From Allokutzneria sp. A3M-2-11 16 (GTDB lineage: Bacteria; Actinomycetota; Actinomycetes; Mycobacteriales; Pseudonocardiaceae): a stretch of 64,000 bases of DNA. The stretch's first letter is position 1; every line of letters starts with the position of its first letter. The position numbers and the translations under genes are program-made. Location: positions 1 through 64,000 of the forward strand of contig NZ_JANAVO010000008.1 of NCBI RefSeq assembly GCF_024213555.1, written 5' to 3'. This document shows positions 34,025-42,048 of the stretch, in pieces. The notes under the pieces were generated by a model. The model saw only the letters and a list, made by a program, of their open reading frames with translations. It ran no database searches and was not told where the DNA came from.

Positions 34025-34603
34025 ATGCGGAAGACCGCGGCGATGACCGCTCTCCTGATCAGCACCGTCCTCGCGGTGACGGGCTGCACGCCCAGCGAGC
34101 GCCCCTCCGACCTGCCCGAAGGCGGGGCGGGTTCGAGCCAGGCCGCTTCCTCGGCCGCCGCCCCGACCTCGACCACGCCCGCCGGTCCGCCGTGCACGAT
34201 CGACCAGGTCACCGCGACCGGCGCCGCGGGCCAGAAGCCCACAGTCACCATCCCGGCCACCTGTTCGCCGCCCGCGGAGCTGCTGACCAAGGACCTCATC
34301 CCGGGCACCGGCGCCGCCATCAAGACGGGCGACCAGCTGCAGATGCACTACGCGCTCTACACCTGGTCGACCAAGAAGGAGAACCAGGCCTCCTTCGGTG
34401 ACGCCCCGTTCTCGGCGACCCTGGCGAAGGGCCAGCTCATCGACGGCTGGGTCGAGGGCCTCGTCGGCATGAAGCAGGGCGGCCGCCGCCTGCTCGTCGT
34501 GCCGCCCGCCAAGGGCTACAAGGAGAAGGGCACTTCGGACGGTTCGATCAAGGGCAACGAGACCCTGGTCTTCGTCGTCGATGCGGTCAAGGTCGGCGCG
34601 TAA
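34025..34603 (+). CDS. FKBP-type peptidyl-prolyl isomerase lipoprotein, copy 1
   Basis: 192 residues. Lipobox AVTGC near residue 21, a Ser/Thr/Pro-rich tether to about 55, then an FKBP domain. The domain shows KDLIPGTGAAIKTGDQLQMHYALYTW, GQLIDGWVEGLVGMKQGGRRLLVVPPAKGY and NETLVFVVDAVKV. Membrane-anchored, extracytoplasmic protein-folding role. The next gene is a diverged duplicate overlapping its end by 23 bases. Confidence 0.88.
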   Translation: MRKTAAMTALLISTVLAVTGCTPSERPSDLPEGGAGSSQAASSAAAPTSTTPAGPPCTIDQVTATGAAGQKPTVTIPATCSPPAELLTKDLIPGTGAAIKTGDQLQMHYALYTWSTKKENQASFGDAPFSATLAKGQLIDGWVEGLVGMKQGGRRLLVVPPAKGYKEKGTSDGSIKGNETLVFVVDAVKVGA

Positions 34604-35201
34604 CACCCGGCACCCCGGCGCCGTCCGCTCGACGGCGCCGGGGTTTCTGCTGGCCGTGTCCCTGCTGGCGGGCTGTTCCCCGCCCGCTGAAGCTCCTTCG
34701 GACCTCCCTGACGGCGGCGCGAGCCTCGGCACCACCCGCCCCAGCCCGACGCGGCCCCGGCAGTCCGCTCCGCCCATCACCCCCGCGGGCCCGGTGTGCT
34801 CCACTGCCGAGATCTCCGTGCGGCTCAACGGTTCTGATCGCCCCAGCATCACCGTCCCGTCCGGTTGCGCCCCGCCCGCCAACCTCGCCACGAAGAACCT
34901 GTCTCCCGGCTCGCGCTCGTCGTTCGTCGGCCGCGGCACCGCTGTGCGGATGCACTACGCGCTCGCCACCTGGTCCGACCGGCGGGAGCTGGAGAGTTCC
35001 TTCGGCGGTGAGCCCGTGTCTTTCGTCGTCGGCGACAACACCGGCATCCCCGGCTGGCACGAGGGCGTGATCGGGATGAGCACCGGCGAGATGCGGCTGG
35101 TCGTCGTGCCGCCCGCCAAGGGGTATGGCGCTCGCGGGCAGCAGGAGATCAAGGCCAACGAGACGCTGGTTTTCGTCCTCTCCGTCGTGCAGGTCGGCTA
35201 G
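34581..35201 (+). CDS. FKBP-type peptidyl-prolyl isomerase lipoprotein, copy 2
   Basis: 206 residues, tandem duplicate of the preceding gene: lipobox SLLAGC near residue 32, low-complexity tether with the same SDLPDGGA word, and an FKBP domain (RMHYALATWSDRRELESSF, GWHEGVIGMSTGEMRLVVVPPAKGY). The domain differs more from consensus than copy 1 (FVVGDNTGIPGW), so isomerase activity may be weaker. The start inside copy 1 implies translational coupling. The inverted repeat of the HNH cassette begins within a few bases of its stop. Confidence 0.83.
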   Translation: MRSRSARNTRHPGAVRSTAPGFLLAVSLLAGCSPPAEAPSDLPDGGASLGTTRPSPTRPRQSAPPITPAGPVCSTAEISVRLNGSDRPSITVPSGCAPPANLATKNLSPGSRSSFVGRGTAVRMHYALATWSDRRELESSFGGEPVSFVVGDNTGIPGWHEGVIGMSTGEMRLVVVPPAKGYGARGQQEIKANETLVFVLSVVQVG

Positions 35202-35207
35202 TTCCGG

Positions 35208-35343
35208 CGCGGGGTCGGCTTGACCTGGGGTCCCTCGCGCGTGCCGAGGGCCTGCCGGGCGGGCACGGGAGGAACCCGGCCCTCGCGCGCGAGCGTATGG
35301 CACGCGCACCCCAGGTAAAGCCTCGGTTGCGTTGCGCCCCTTA
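35208..35343 (-). repeat. Left inverted repeat of the HNH cassette
   Basis: About 136 bases whose reverse complement matches 36781-36918 almost throughout. Long shared blocks include GAGGCTTTACCTGGGG, GCGCGTGCCATACGCTC and CCCCAGGTCAAGCCGACCCC. Internally it is an imperfect palindrome: the first ~25 bases can pair with the last ~28, so it can fold into one long hairpin. A small TTCCAGC/GCTGGAA hairpin follows at 35346-35363. Confidence 0.88.
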
Positions 35344-35391
35344 CCTTCCAGCCTGCGCTGGAACGTCCGTCTACTCTGGACGTCCCGGGGT

Positions 35392-36612
35392 CTATAGCTT
35401 CAGTGGGTGATCCACCCTGATGTTCCGTAGAGGTTCCTGGTCAGGGTCGATCCACTTTGGTGGGATGAACGCCGGTATCCCGTGGTCGAAAACGATCTCC
35501 CAGTCCTGATCATGGATCACATGATGGTGATGCACGCACAGCAGGACGAGGTTGTCGAGGTCGGTCGGCCCGCCGTCGATCCAATGCACCACATGATGAG
35601 CTTCTGTCCAGGAGGGTGGCCGATCACATCCGGGGAAGGCGCATCCCTTGTCCCGCACCGCGAGCGCCCGTTTCTGAGCGAGGGAAGCCAGGCGCCGCTC
35701 CCGTCCGTAGGCGAGGGGTTCACCTTCCTCGCCGAGCACCATCGGGATGACTCCGGTGTCGCAGGCGGTCTGCCGCAGCAGCTCCGCGCTCATCGGCTGC
35801 CCGGTCTGGGTTTCCCCGCAACCGGTCCTGCGCTCCAGGTCGTCCAACCCCATGGTGACGATCAACAGGGTACGCGGCAGTCCGGGCATGTCCTGGACCG
35901 ACATCGCCATGGTCATCGCCTCGATGAAGGCATCAGCCAACCGCTGCTCCGAGGTACGGGGGTCCTTCTCCCCGTTGACGGACTTCGGCTTGGCCAACGC
36001 CGAGAGGAAGTTCCACACCTTCTCACCGTTGATCGGATCAATCATCGCCTTCAGATGCAGACACCCGTCCTGATCCCGACCCATCCGCACCGATCGCCGC
36101 GCGATCGCCTCCTGCTCATCCCGGTAGACACCATCAGGGTCGACGTGCTGCCGCACGCGTTTACCGACCACCATCAGATCACGCGGGTTCAGATTCGGCG
36201 CCGCCTTCGCCAACGCCGCATCGGCCTTGCCCGCATATTCCTCCGGGATGCGCTTGATCGCATCGGAGATCACCAGCGCGTGCTCACCACTGATCACACC
36301 GGTGTAGACGGCTTGCCGAGTGCGGGGCAGCTTCGGTAGTTCGTGGACCAATCGCTTGCGGCGGTTGGCTTCGGCAGGGGTGATGTTGAGTTCGCTGCGC
36401 AGCAGGATCGCGAGATCCTTACACCCACGCGAGGCATGTAGTCCGCGTTCCTCAGCCTGGGTGGCGACATCGGTCTTCACGGCGGTGAGCAGATTACTGA
36501 TCCGCTCCAGCTCCTTCAACAGCGCGACATGGTCCTTCTCGGAGAGTCGGTAGGAGTCGTTGACTTCGATCTCGGTCGTCAGCATGTCTGTGATTGCTTT
36601 GGTATCCAACAT
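35392..36612 (-). CDS. DUF222 HNH endonuclease (13E12 family)
   Basis: 406 residues. The N-terminal ~270 residues are DUF222 (LNITPAEANRRKRLVHELPKL, TGVISGEHALVISDAI, IDPINGEKVWNFLSAL). The C-terminal HNH nuclease has CAFPGC (Cys324, Cys329), EAHHVVHW (His339/340), NLVLLC and HHHHVIH (His361-367). Metal-dependent DNA cleavage is expected. In mycobacteria such genes are carried by REP13E12 repeats. Codon use looks less GC-biased than neighbours, supporting horizontal arrival. Flanked by the cassette's inverted repeats; no other gene inside. Confidence 0.93.
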   Translation of the reverse strand: MLDTKAITDMLTTEIEVNDSYRLSEKDHVALLKELERISNLLTAVKTDVATQAEERGLHASRGCKDLAILLRSELNITPAEANRRKRLVHELPKLPRTRQAVYTGVISGEHALVISDAIKRIPEEYAGKADAALAKAAPNLNPRDLMVVGKRVRQHVDPDGVYRDEQEAIARRSVRMGRDQDGCLHLKAMIDPINGEKVWNFLSALAKPKSVNGEKDPRTSEQRLADAFIEAMTMAMSVQDMPGLPRTLLIVTMGLDDLERRTGCGETQTGQPMSAELLRQTACDTGVIPMVLGEEGEPLAYGRERRLASLAQKRALAVRDKGCAFPGCDRPPSWTEAHHVVHWIDGGPTDLDNLVLLCVHHHHVIHDQDWEIVFDHGIPAFIPPKWIDPDQEPLRNIRVDHPLKL

Positions 36613-36780
36613 GATTCACCCCCTCTCCGTGGATACCTCCATTATCTCAAGACGCAAGATCGACATCCAAGTACCAGTGGGTGAATCCCTGCACGTCAAC
36701 GGTTCCAGCGTGTCACCGAATTCGGCATTCGGGGAGGGTCCCGCAAGTGGGCGACACCAATCGCAAGTCCCAGCGAAACA
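36613..36780. promoter_or_regulatory. Upstream region of the HNH gene inside the cassette
   Basis: 168 bases, less GC-rich than the surroundings, between the HNH start and the right inverted repeat. Presumably holds the gene's promoter; no clear hexamers were assigned. Confidence 0.4.
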
Positions 36781-36918
36781 TAAGGGGCGCAACGGGATCG
36801 AGGCTTTACCTGGGGTGCGCGTGCCATACGCTCCCCCGCGAGGGCCGGGGTTTCATCCCGTGCCCCTGAGAGGCCCAAGGGCACGCGCAAGGGGCCCCAG
36901 GTCAAGCCGACCCCACGC
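36781..36918 (+). repeat. Right inverted repeat of the HNH cassette
   Basis: Reverse-complement partner of 35208-35343. Its last 45 bases also match the first 47 bases of the window in the same orientation. Internal arms AGGCTTTACCTGGGG... and ...CCCCAGGTCAAGCC with GCGCGTGCC/GGCACGCGC make a long hairpin with a 5-base bulge. Confidence 0.88.
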
Positions 36919-37018
36919 AGGAAGCCCTGCGGGCCACGCTGGAAGTCCAGCCGACTCCGCTGGAAGTCCAGCCCGCGCAAGCAGGAAGCCCAGCCGCGCA
37001 AGCAGGAAGCCCAGTCAC
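36919..37018. repeat. Mini-hairpin array beside the right repeat
   Basis: About five units of the GCAGGAAGCCCTGC / GCTGGAAGTCCAGC type, each a small stem with a 4-base loop, in the same relation to the large repeat as at bases 48-185. The array ends 12 bases before the TetR stop codon. Confidence 0.8.
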
Positions 37019-37029
37019 GCGAGACTCAG

Positions 37030-37602
37030 CTAAACCCCATAAGCCCGAACGAAAGTGTCCACCCCGGCCTCGACAACGGCCCGAAGATCCACAGTGGACT
37101 CACGCAGCGCCCGTGCCTCCCAAGGGCCGGTGAGCAGCGCGAGGAACTGCTCCGCGGCCACGGCCGGATCGCACTGCCGCAACGCCCCGGCCAGGCACAG
37201 CCGCGCGAACCGATCCGCGAGCGCCTCGCCGACCCAGCAGGCCGACCCGGTCAGCCGTCGCAGCGCGGTGGAACGCGGGTCGGAGTAGATCCGGAGCAGT
37301 CCGAGAGCGACCTCCTCCAGTGCCGCGCGGAGGTCGCCGGGATCGCGCAGCCGCTCGACGATCGCGAGGCTGTCCGCCCGCACCGCGTCGGCGACGGCCT
37401 CGGTCGCGTGGCGGAACAGGTTCTCCTTGTCGGTGAGGTGGTTGTACACGGTCGGCTTGGCCACACCGGCCTCGTCGGCGATCTCCTGCACGCACGCCTG
37501 GTCGTAGCCGCGGCGCGCGAAGACGGTGAACGCGGCGTCGAGGATCGCCTTGCGCTTGTCGATCCGTCCGCGTGCGGTTCGCCCGGTTGAGGTCACCCGC
37601 AC
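37030..37602 (-). CDS. TetR-family regulator
   Basis: About 190 residues. HTH at residues about 15-60: KRKAILDAAFTVFARRGYDQACVQEIADEAGVAKPTVYNHLTDK region with the expected TVYNHL recognition helix. The ligand-binding part is of the AefR-like C-terminal type (RRLTGSACWVGEALADRFARL). There is no in-frame ATG; GTG 37602 is preferred over TTG 37620 and GTG 37596. Divergent from the secreted protease gene, with about 145 bases between, so it may regulate it. Confidence 0.88.
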   Translation of the reverse strand: MRVTSTGRTARGRIDKRKAILDAAFTVFARRGYDQACVQEIADEAGVAKPTVYNHLTDKENLFRHATEAVADAVRADSLAIVERLRDPGDLRAALEEVALGLLRIYSDPRSTALRRLTGSACWVGEALADRFARLCLAGALRQCDPAVAAEQFLALLTGPWEARALRESTVDLRAVVEAGVDTFVRAYGV

Positions 37603-37746
37603 ATGGTATTCCGCGAGCAACGGGCCGGGGCCGAACGGCCTAGCGCGCCCCGCTGTTTGTGAAACTTGTCCGGCTTTCGGCGGATGGTCGAAATGCCTTG
37701 CCGCTCAATAGATTCCGCTGGGGAAGGTCCCCGGTGGGAGTGGGTG

Positions 37747-39744
37747 GTGCGAGTGCGCTCGTCGTTGTCGAGGCTGCTGGTCCTCGCCGCTGCCACGGTG
37801 GTGGCCTTCACGGTCCCGCCCGCGGCCGCGGCCCCTGGGAACCGGCTGGCGCCGATCGACCCGAAGAACTGGGAGAACCCCCAGGACATGACGTGGTCGG
37901 ACTACCGGAAGGTACCCGGTACCAACTGGTCCGACCCCGCAGGGAAACCGACGAAGCGGACGTTCAAGGGCGCGCTGGTGCTCGCGGACTACCCCGACCA
38001 GGACTTCGTGGTCACCAAGCCGCCGCGCTCGGACGTCTTCGGCAACCCGTCGCAGCTGGCCAACAACATCCCGCGCGCGCAGGTCGGGAAGTTCTACCAG
38101 GACTTCCTGAACAAGCCGAACGCGGTGAACCGCGGGCACACGCTGCACGAGTACTGGATGGAAGCCTCCGGTGGCCGGATCGGGGTCGAGCTGACCGCGT
38201 TCGGCGCCTACCGGCTGCCGGGCAAGTCCTACGAGTACGGCATGGAGTTCCAGGGCGCCGGGGCGTGCCCGGAGGGCTCGACCTGCAACCGCAACCTGCG
38301 CACGGACGCGGGCAACGCGTGGCGGGCCGAGGTCGGCAACGAGGTGCCCAAGCAGTTCGACTTCGTGTTCTTCCTCAGCGCGGGCCAGGACGAGTCGTCG
38401 ACCTGGCAGGAGTTCGGCGAGATGTTGTTCCAGCGCAAGGAGGACGTGCCGGACTCGTTCGGCCCGCCGGACCCGAAGCTGCCGAACTGGGCGAAGACGC
38501 GCTACGTCGAGTGGACCTCCTGGAAGGCGGCGTCGGCGATCTGGCCGAACGCGGGCGGCGGGTCCTCGACGCAGGCGGAGAGCTCGGGGCACGGCACGTT
38601 CGCGCACGAGCTGAGCCACATCCTGGGCATCGGTGACAACTACAACAACCCCTTCGGCAAACCGCCCGTGCGGGCCTACACCGGTCCGTGGGAGATGATG
38701 AGCCGCGGCACGTTCAACGGTCCCGGTGGCACGCACACCCGCTGGAAGATCCCGCCGGACGCGGGCGGCGCGATGGGCTCGCACCACATGCTGCGCACCA
38801 AGGCGAAGCTCGGCATGATCGACCCGGCGCACGTCCTGCAGCTGGAGCGCGACGCGCTGGCCAAGTCCGGGATCATCACCGCCCGGGTCACCGCCCGCGA
38901 GGTGCAGCCGGGCAAGAACGGGCTGATGGGCCTCAACGTCGCGTTGAAGACCGGGGACAAGTCGCCGAGGTGCAGCCAGAGCACCGATCCGTTCTGCGAC
39001 GGCGGCGGGTACAACAACTACACCGTCGAGGTCGTCGACCGGATGGGCGCGGACTCGTTCACCCCGGACAGCGGCGTGCTGTTCACCAAGACCAAGAACA
39101 CCGACGCCGCGCCGTTCGAGTGGATCATCGACGCGAACCCGGCCGACATCGACCTGGTGGACTTCTACCGCCCGGACGGCACCCCGGTGAAGGTCACCAT
39201 CGGCGACCCGCGCCAGCTCGCCGACGCGCCGTTCCGCGCGGGCACCGGTTCCGGCAGCAAGTACGAGTACGTGGACACCGCGAACCGGCTGCACCTCTAC
39301 GTCACCGACATCCACCGCGACCAGCAGGGCGTGTTGTCCTACACCGTCGCGGTGCGCTCGCTCGACGGAGCCGGGCCACACACCCGCGGACTGGTACTCG
39401 GTCCCTCGGGGGCCTCGCGCCCGGATCGCGCGGGCGTCGCGCAGTGCACGTTCCCGCTCTCCAACACCGGGCGAACGCTGCCGGTGACCGGCCAGCCGCA
39501 GGACGTGTCGTCCTATGTGGACGGTGACGTGTACCGGCTGCGCGCGACCGCTCCCGCCGGGTACGAGGTGCAGCTGCCCAACGAGCTCGCCGCGGTCAAG
39601 GTGGGCAAGAAGGTCGACATCCCGCTCAACGTTGTCCGCACCGGCAACCCGGCGGGCGTGCTCGCCGAGGCCACGCTCACGGCCACGTCGGAGAGCGACC
39701 CCACCAAGACCGCGACCGCCAAATGCCTCATCCCCGCTCGGTAA
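37747..39744 (+). CDS. Secreted M6-like metalloprotease
   Basis: About 665 residues from GTG 37747 behind GGGAG. Signal peptide (LVLAAATVVAFTVPPAAAAPG) at the front. The zinc site is FAHELSHILGIGDNY (His287, Glu288, His291), with the third ligand or Met-turn probably in GPWEMMSRG, as in immune-inhibitor-A/M6-like proteases. The C-terminal 300 residues are beta-rich, ending in an Ig-like region (YVDGDVYRLRATAPAGYEV). An exported protein-degrading enzyme. Its stop overlaps the following lipoprotein gene by 22 bases. Confidence 0.85.
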   Translation: MRVRSSLSRLLVLAAATVVAFTVPPAAAAPGNRLAPIDPKNWENPQDMTWSDYRKVPGTNWSDPAGKPTKRTFKGALVLADYPDQDFVVTKPPRSDVFGNPSQLANNIPRAQVGKFYQDFLNKPNAVNRGHTLHEYWMEASGGRIGVELTAFGAYRLPGKSYEYGMEFQGAGACPEGSTCNRNLRTDAGNAWRAEVGNEVPKQFDFVFFLSAGQDESSTWQEFGEMLFQRKEDVPDSFGPPDPKLPNWAKTRYVEWTSWKAASAIWPNAGGGSSTQAESSGHGTFAHELSHILGIGDNYNNPFGKPPVRAYTGPWEMMSRGTFNGPGGTHTRWKIPPDAGGAMGSHHMLRTKAKLGMIDPAHVLQLERDALAKSGIITARVTAREVQPGKNGLMGLNVALKTGDKSPRCSQSTDPFCDGGGYNNYTVEVVDRMGADSFTPDSGVLFTKTKNTDAAPFEWIIDANPADIDLVDFYRPDGTPVKVTIGDPRQLADAPFRAGTGSGSKYEYVDTANRLHLYVTDIHRDQQGVLSYTVAVRSLDGAGPHTRGLVLGPSGASRPDRAGVAQCTFPLSNTGRTLPVTGQPQDVSSYVDGDVYRLRATAPAGYEVQLPNELAAVKVGKKVDIPLNVVRTGNPAGVLAEATLTATSESDPTKTATAKCLIPAR

Positions 39745-40124
39745 AGCTCGCAGGCGTGCTCGCGCTGGTCCTGGCGGCGGGGTGCGGCAACGCCAGCGCG
39801 GAGGTGAAGTTGCTCGTGCGGGACGGCACGGTGCGGGCTGTGGGCTCGGAGTGCTCCGGAACCGGCGCCTACGCCGCGCTGCACCGATCGGCGAAGTTCA
39901 CGGTGCGCGGTGCGGAGGGCAAACAGGTCGCCGAGGGCGTGCTGCCCGCGGGTAAAGCCGTTGCGGCGCTTGAGGAGGATCTCAAGGTGCCGCGCGTGCC
40001 GACGTTCTGCGAGCTGACCTTCGCGGTTTCACTGCCTGTGGCCGACACCTATGACCTCGTCGTTGAGGGAGAGCCGATTCGCTTGCAGCGCAAGGACAAC
40101 CAGCTCGTGGGGATGGTGCCGTGA
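39723..40124 (+). CDS. Hypothetical lipoprotein
   Basis: 133 residues. Signal peptide with lipobox LAAGC (Cys21). The mature part has two Cys (SECSGTG and FCELTF) and a beta-rich pattern (AKFTVRGAEGKQVAEGVL, YDLVVEGEPIRLQ). It begins inside the end of the protease gene and overlaps the next gene by GTGA, forming a three-gene exported set. No family recognised. Confidence 0.78.
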   Translation: MPHPRSVKLAGVLALVLAAGCGNASAEVKLLVRDGTVRAVGSECSGTGAYAALHRSAKFTVRGAEGKQVAEGVLPAGKAVAALEEDLKVPRVPTFCELTFAVSLPVADTYDLVVEGEPIRLQRKDNQLVGMVP

Positions 40125-40666
40125 AGCGCGCCGCGGTGGCGCTCCTCGCGCTCGTCCTGGTGGCCTGCTCGTCGGAGCCGCCGCGCGGCGGGAAGCAGGC
40201 GTTGCCCGGCCCGGTGCCCGCCGGGGTGAGCTACCGCGACGCGACCGGAGCGGCCGCGCCGAAGCTCACGCTGTCCCTTGTGGACGGAACCCGAGTGTCC
40301 ACAGAGGACCTGTGGCGGGACCGCCCGCTGGTGCTGGTGTTCTTCAGCTCCTGGTGCGGCCAGTGCGGACAGACGCAGGCGGAGTTCACCGCGCTCGCCG
40401 AGAAACACCGGGATGCGGTCACCTTCCTCGGCGTCGCCGGTCGGGACTCCGAGGCGGACCTGCGCCGCTACCTCGACGAGCACCGGGTGAACTACCCGGT
40501 GGCCCGCGACGACGAGGGGCAGAGCGCCGGGCGCGCGTTCGCGTTGCGGGAACCGCCGCTGGTCGCCCTGGTGGCCAAGGGCGGTGCCCTGGTCAGGGGC
40601 TGGCCGGGCGGGACGAACGCGGACGCGCTCTCGTCGGAGCTGTCCAATCTGGTCCAGCGGCGGTGA
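40121..40666 (+). CDS. TlpA-type thioredoxin-fold lipoprotein
   Basis: 181 residues. Lipobox VLVAC (Cys16), then a redoxin domain with active site SWCGQCGQTQAEF (Cys79, Cys82) and FLGVAGRDSEADLRRYLDEH, the pattern of TlpA/ResA-like reductases. It should reduce disulfides outside the membrane, perhaps for the preceding lipoprotein, whose two Cys could be the substrate. GTG start overlapping the previous stop. Confidence 0.88.
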   Translation: MKRAAVALLALVLVACSSEPPRGGKQALPGPVPAGVSYRDATGAAAPKLTLSLVDGTRVSTEDLWRDRPLVLVFFSSWCGQCGQTQAEFTALAEKHRDAVTFLGVAGRDSEADLRRYLDEHRVNYPVARDDEGQSAGRAFALREPPLVALVAKGGALVRGWPGGTNADALSSELSNLVQRR

Positions 40667-40729
40667 AGTGGATTGCCCGATCGGTGAAATCGAGTGCCGC
40701 GCCCCGCCCACCTGGCTACTGTCGCGCCC

Positions 40730-41464
40730 GTGGGCAGTGACGCGACAGTCAGCAGCGGGACCACGGCGGCCGCCGGGTGGGAGGAGCAGGCCCGCAACTG
40801 GGTGGCCTGGGTGCGCAAGCCGGACTTCGACTCCTACTGGTACTACCGCGACGGCTTCTTCGACCTGGTCGGCGAGCCCGGCGCGGCCACCCTCGACCTC
40901 GGCTGCGGCGAGGGCCGGGTCAGCCGGGACCTGCGGGCGCGCGGGCACCGGGTGACCGGGGTCGACGTCTCGCAGACGATGATCGATTTCGCGGCCGAGG
41001 CCGACCCTGACGGCGACTACCGGGTCTGCGACGCGCGAGAGCTGCCCTTCGCCGACGGCGCCTTCGACATCGTGATCGCCTACAACACGCTGATGGACGT
41101 GGACGACCTCGCCGGATCGATGGCCGAGGCGGCCCGCGTGCTCGCGCCAGGCGGCCGGATGTGCGTCGCCACCACGCATCCGCTCAACGACGCCGGGCGC
41201 TTCGAGACCGGTCCGGACGGGCGGCGGCGCTTCGTGATCGAGGAGTCCTACTTCGCCCGCAAGCGCGTCGAGGACACCATCGAGCGGGACGGGATGCTGA
41301 TGACCTTCCACGGCTGGACCAATCCGCTCAGCGCCTACACGCGGGCGCTGGAGACGGCGGGGCTGGTGATCGAGGCGATGCGGGAGCCGGTCTTCGAGAT
41401 GAAGGGCAGGCGGGACGACCTGATCCCTTACCACCTCTGGACGAGGGCGGTGCGTCCGGCATGA
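40730..41464 (+). CDS. Class I SAM-dependent methyltransferase
   Basis: 244 residues from GTG 40730; GTG 40694 is an alternative. SAM-binding motif I TLDLGCGEGRVSRDL near residue 45, the motif II acidic loop VTGVDVSQTMID, then CDARELPFADGAFDIVIAYN (motif IV) and AARVLAPGGRM. Small-molecule methyltransferase of the UbiE/Methyltransf_11 type, substrate unknown. ATGA overlap with the downstream acetyltransferase gene. Confidence 0.9.
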   Translation: MGSDATVSSGTTAAAGWEEQARNWVAWVRKPDFDSYWYYRDGFFDLVGEPGAATLDLGCGEGRVSRDLRARGHRVTGVDVSQTMIDFAAEADPDGDYRVCDARELPFADGAFDIVIAYNTLMDVDDLAGSMAEAARVLAPGGRMCVATTHPLNDAGRFETGPDGRRRFVIEESYFARKRVEDTIERDGMLMTFHGWTNPLSAYTRALETAGLVIEAMREPVFEMKGRRDDLIPYHLWTRAVRPA

Positions 41465-42045
41465 GCCTGCGCATCACCGGGGACCGCGCCACGCTGCGCG
41501 ACTGGGCGCCCGAGGACGAGGCCGTGCTGCCGGACCTGCTCGCCCCGCACCGGCCGTGGCACGACACCAACGGCCCGTACCTGGGCAGGCCGACCGAGGA
41601 GCAGCTGGCCGCCAAGGTCCGGCGGATCGCCGAGCGGGCCCGCTCGCTGCCCGAGGACCTGCCCGAGCCCCGGACCTCGCTCGCCGTGCTGGACACCGGC
41701 TCCAACCGGCTGATCGGCGAGGTCAGCTGGTACTGGGAGGCCGAGCCCGCCAGCTGGCGCCGGATGGGTGTGGTGATCTTCGACGAGGTCTACTGGGGCG
41801 GCGGCTACGGCACCGACGCGCTGCGGCTGTGGACCGGCTACCTCTTCGAGACCACCGACGCGCTGCGGCTGGACTTCGCCACCTACTCCGGGAACCCGGG
41901 CATGGCCGCGGTCGGGCGCAAGCTCGGGTTCACGGAGGAGGCGCGGTTCCGCAACGGCCGCGTGCTGGACGGGGTGGCCTACGACGGACTCGTTTTCGGG
42001 GTGTTGCGCGAGGAATGGCTCGCGCGCCGCGACGGGCTCGGCTGA
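41461..42045 (+). CDS. GNAT acetyltransferase (RimJ/RimL-like)
   Basis: 194 residues. GNAT fold with LRDWAPEDEAVLPDLL at the front, SNRLIGEVSWYW strand pair, acetyl-CoA loop region YWGGGYGTDALRLW, and GNPGMAAVGRKLGFTEEARFRNG. Start overlaps the methyltransferase stop by 4 bases, so the two are translationally coupled and may modify the same substrate; that is inference. Confidence 0.88.
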   Translation: MSLRITGDRATLRDWAPEDEAVLPDLLAPHRPWHDTNGPYLGRPTEEQLAAKVRRIAERARSLPEDLPEPRTSLAVLDTGSNRLIGEVSWYWEAEPASWRRMGVVIFDEVYWGGGYGTDALRLWTGYLFETTDALRLDFATYSGNPGMAAVGRKLGFTEEARFRNGRVLDGVAYDGLVFGVLREEWLARRDGLG

Positions 42046-42048
42046 GCC

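Larger units (their letters stand above)
35208..36918. mobile_element. Inverted-repeat-flanked DUF222-HNH cassette (13E12-like element)
   Basis: A single endonuclease gene lies between two inverted copies of a ~136-base repeat (35208-35343 and 36781-36918). The unit resembles in principle the mycobacterial REP13E12 elements, which also carry DUF222-HNH genes. The gene looks less GC-rich than its neighbours. The unit sits between the tandem FKBP genes and a TetR gene. No target-site duplication was identified, and part of a further copy starts the window. Confidence 0.65.
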
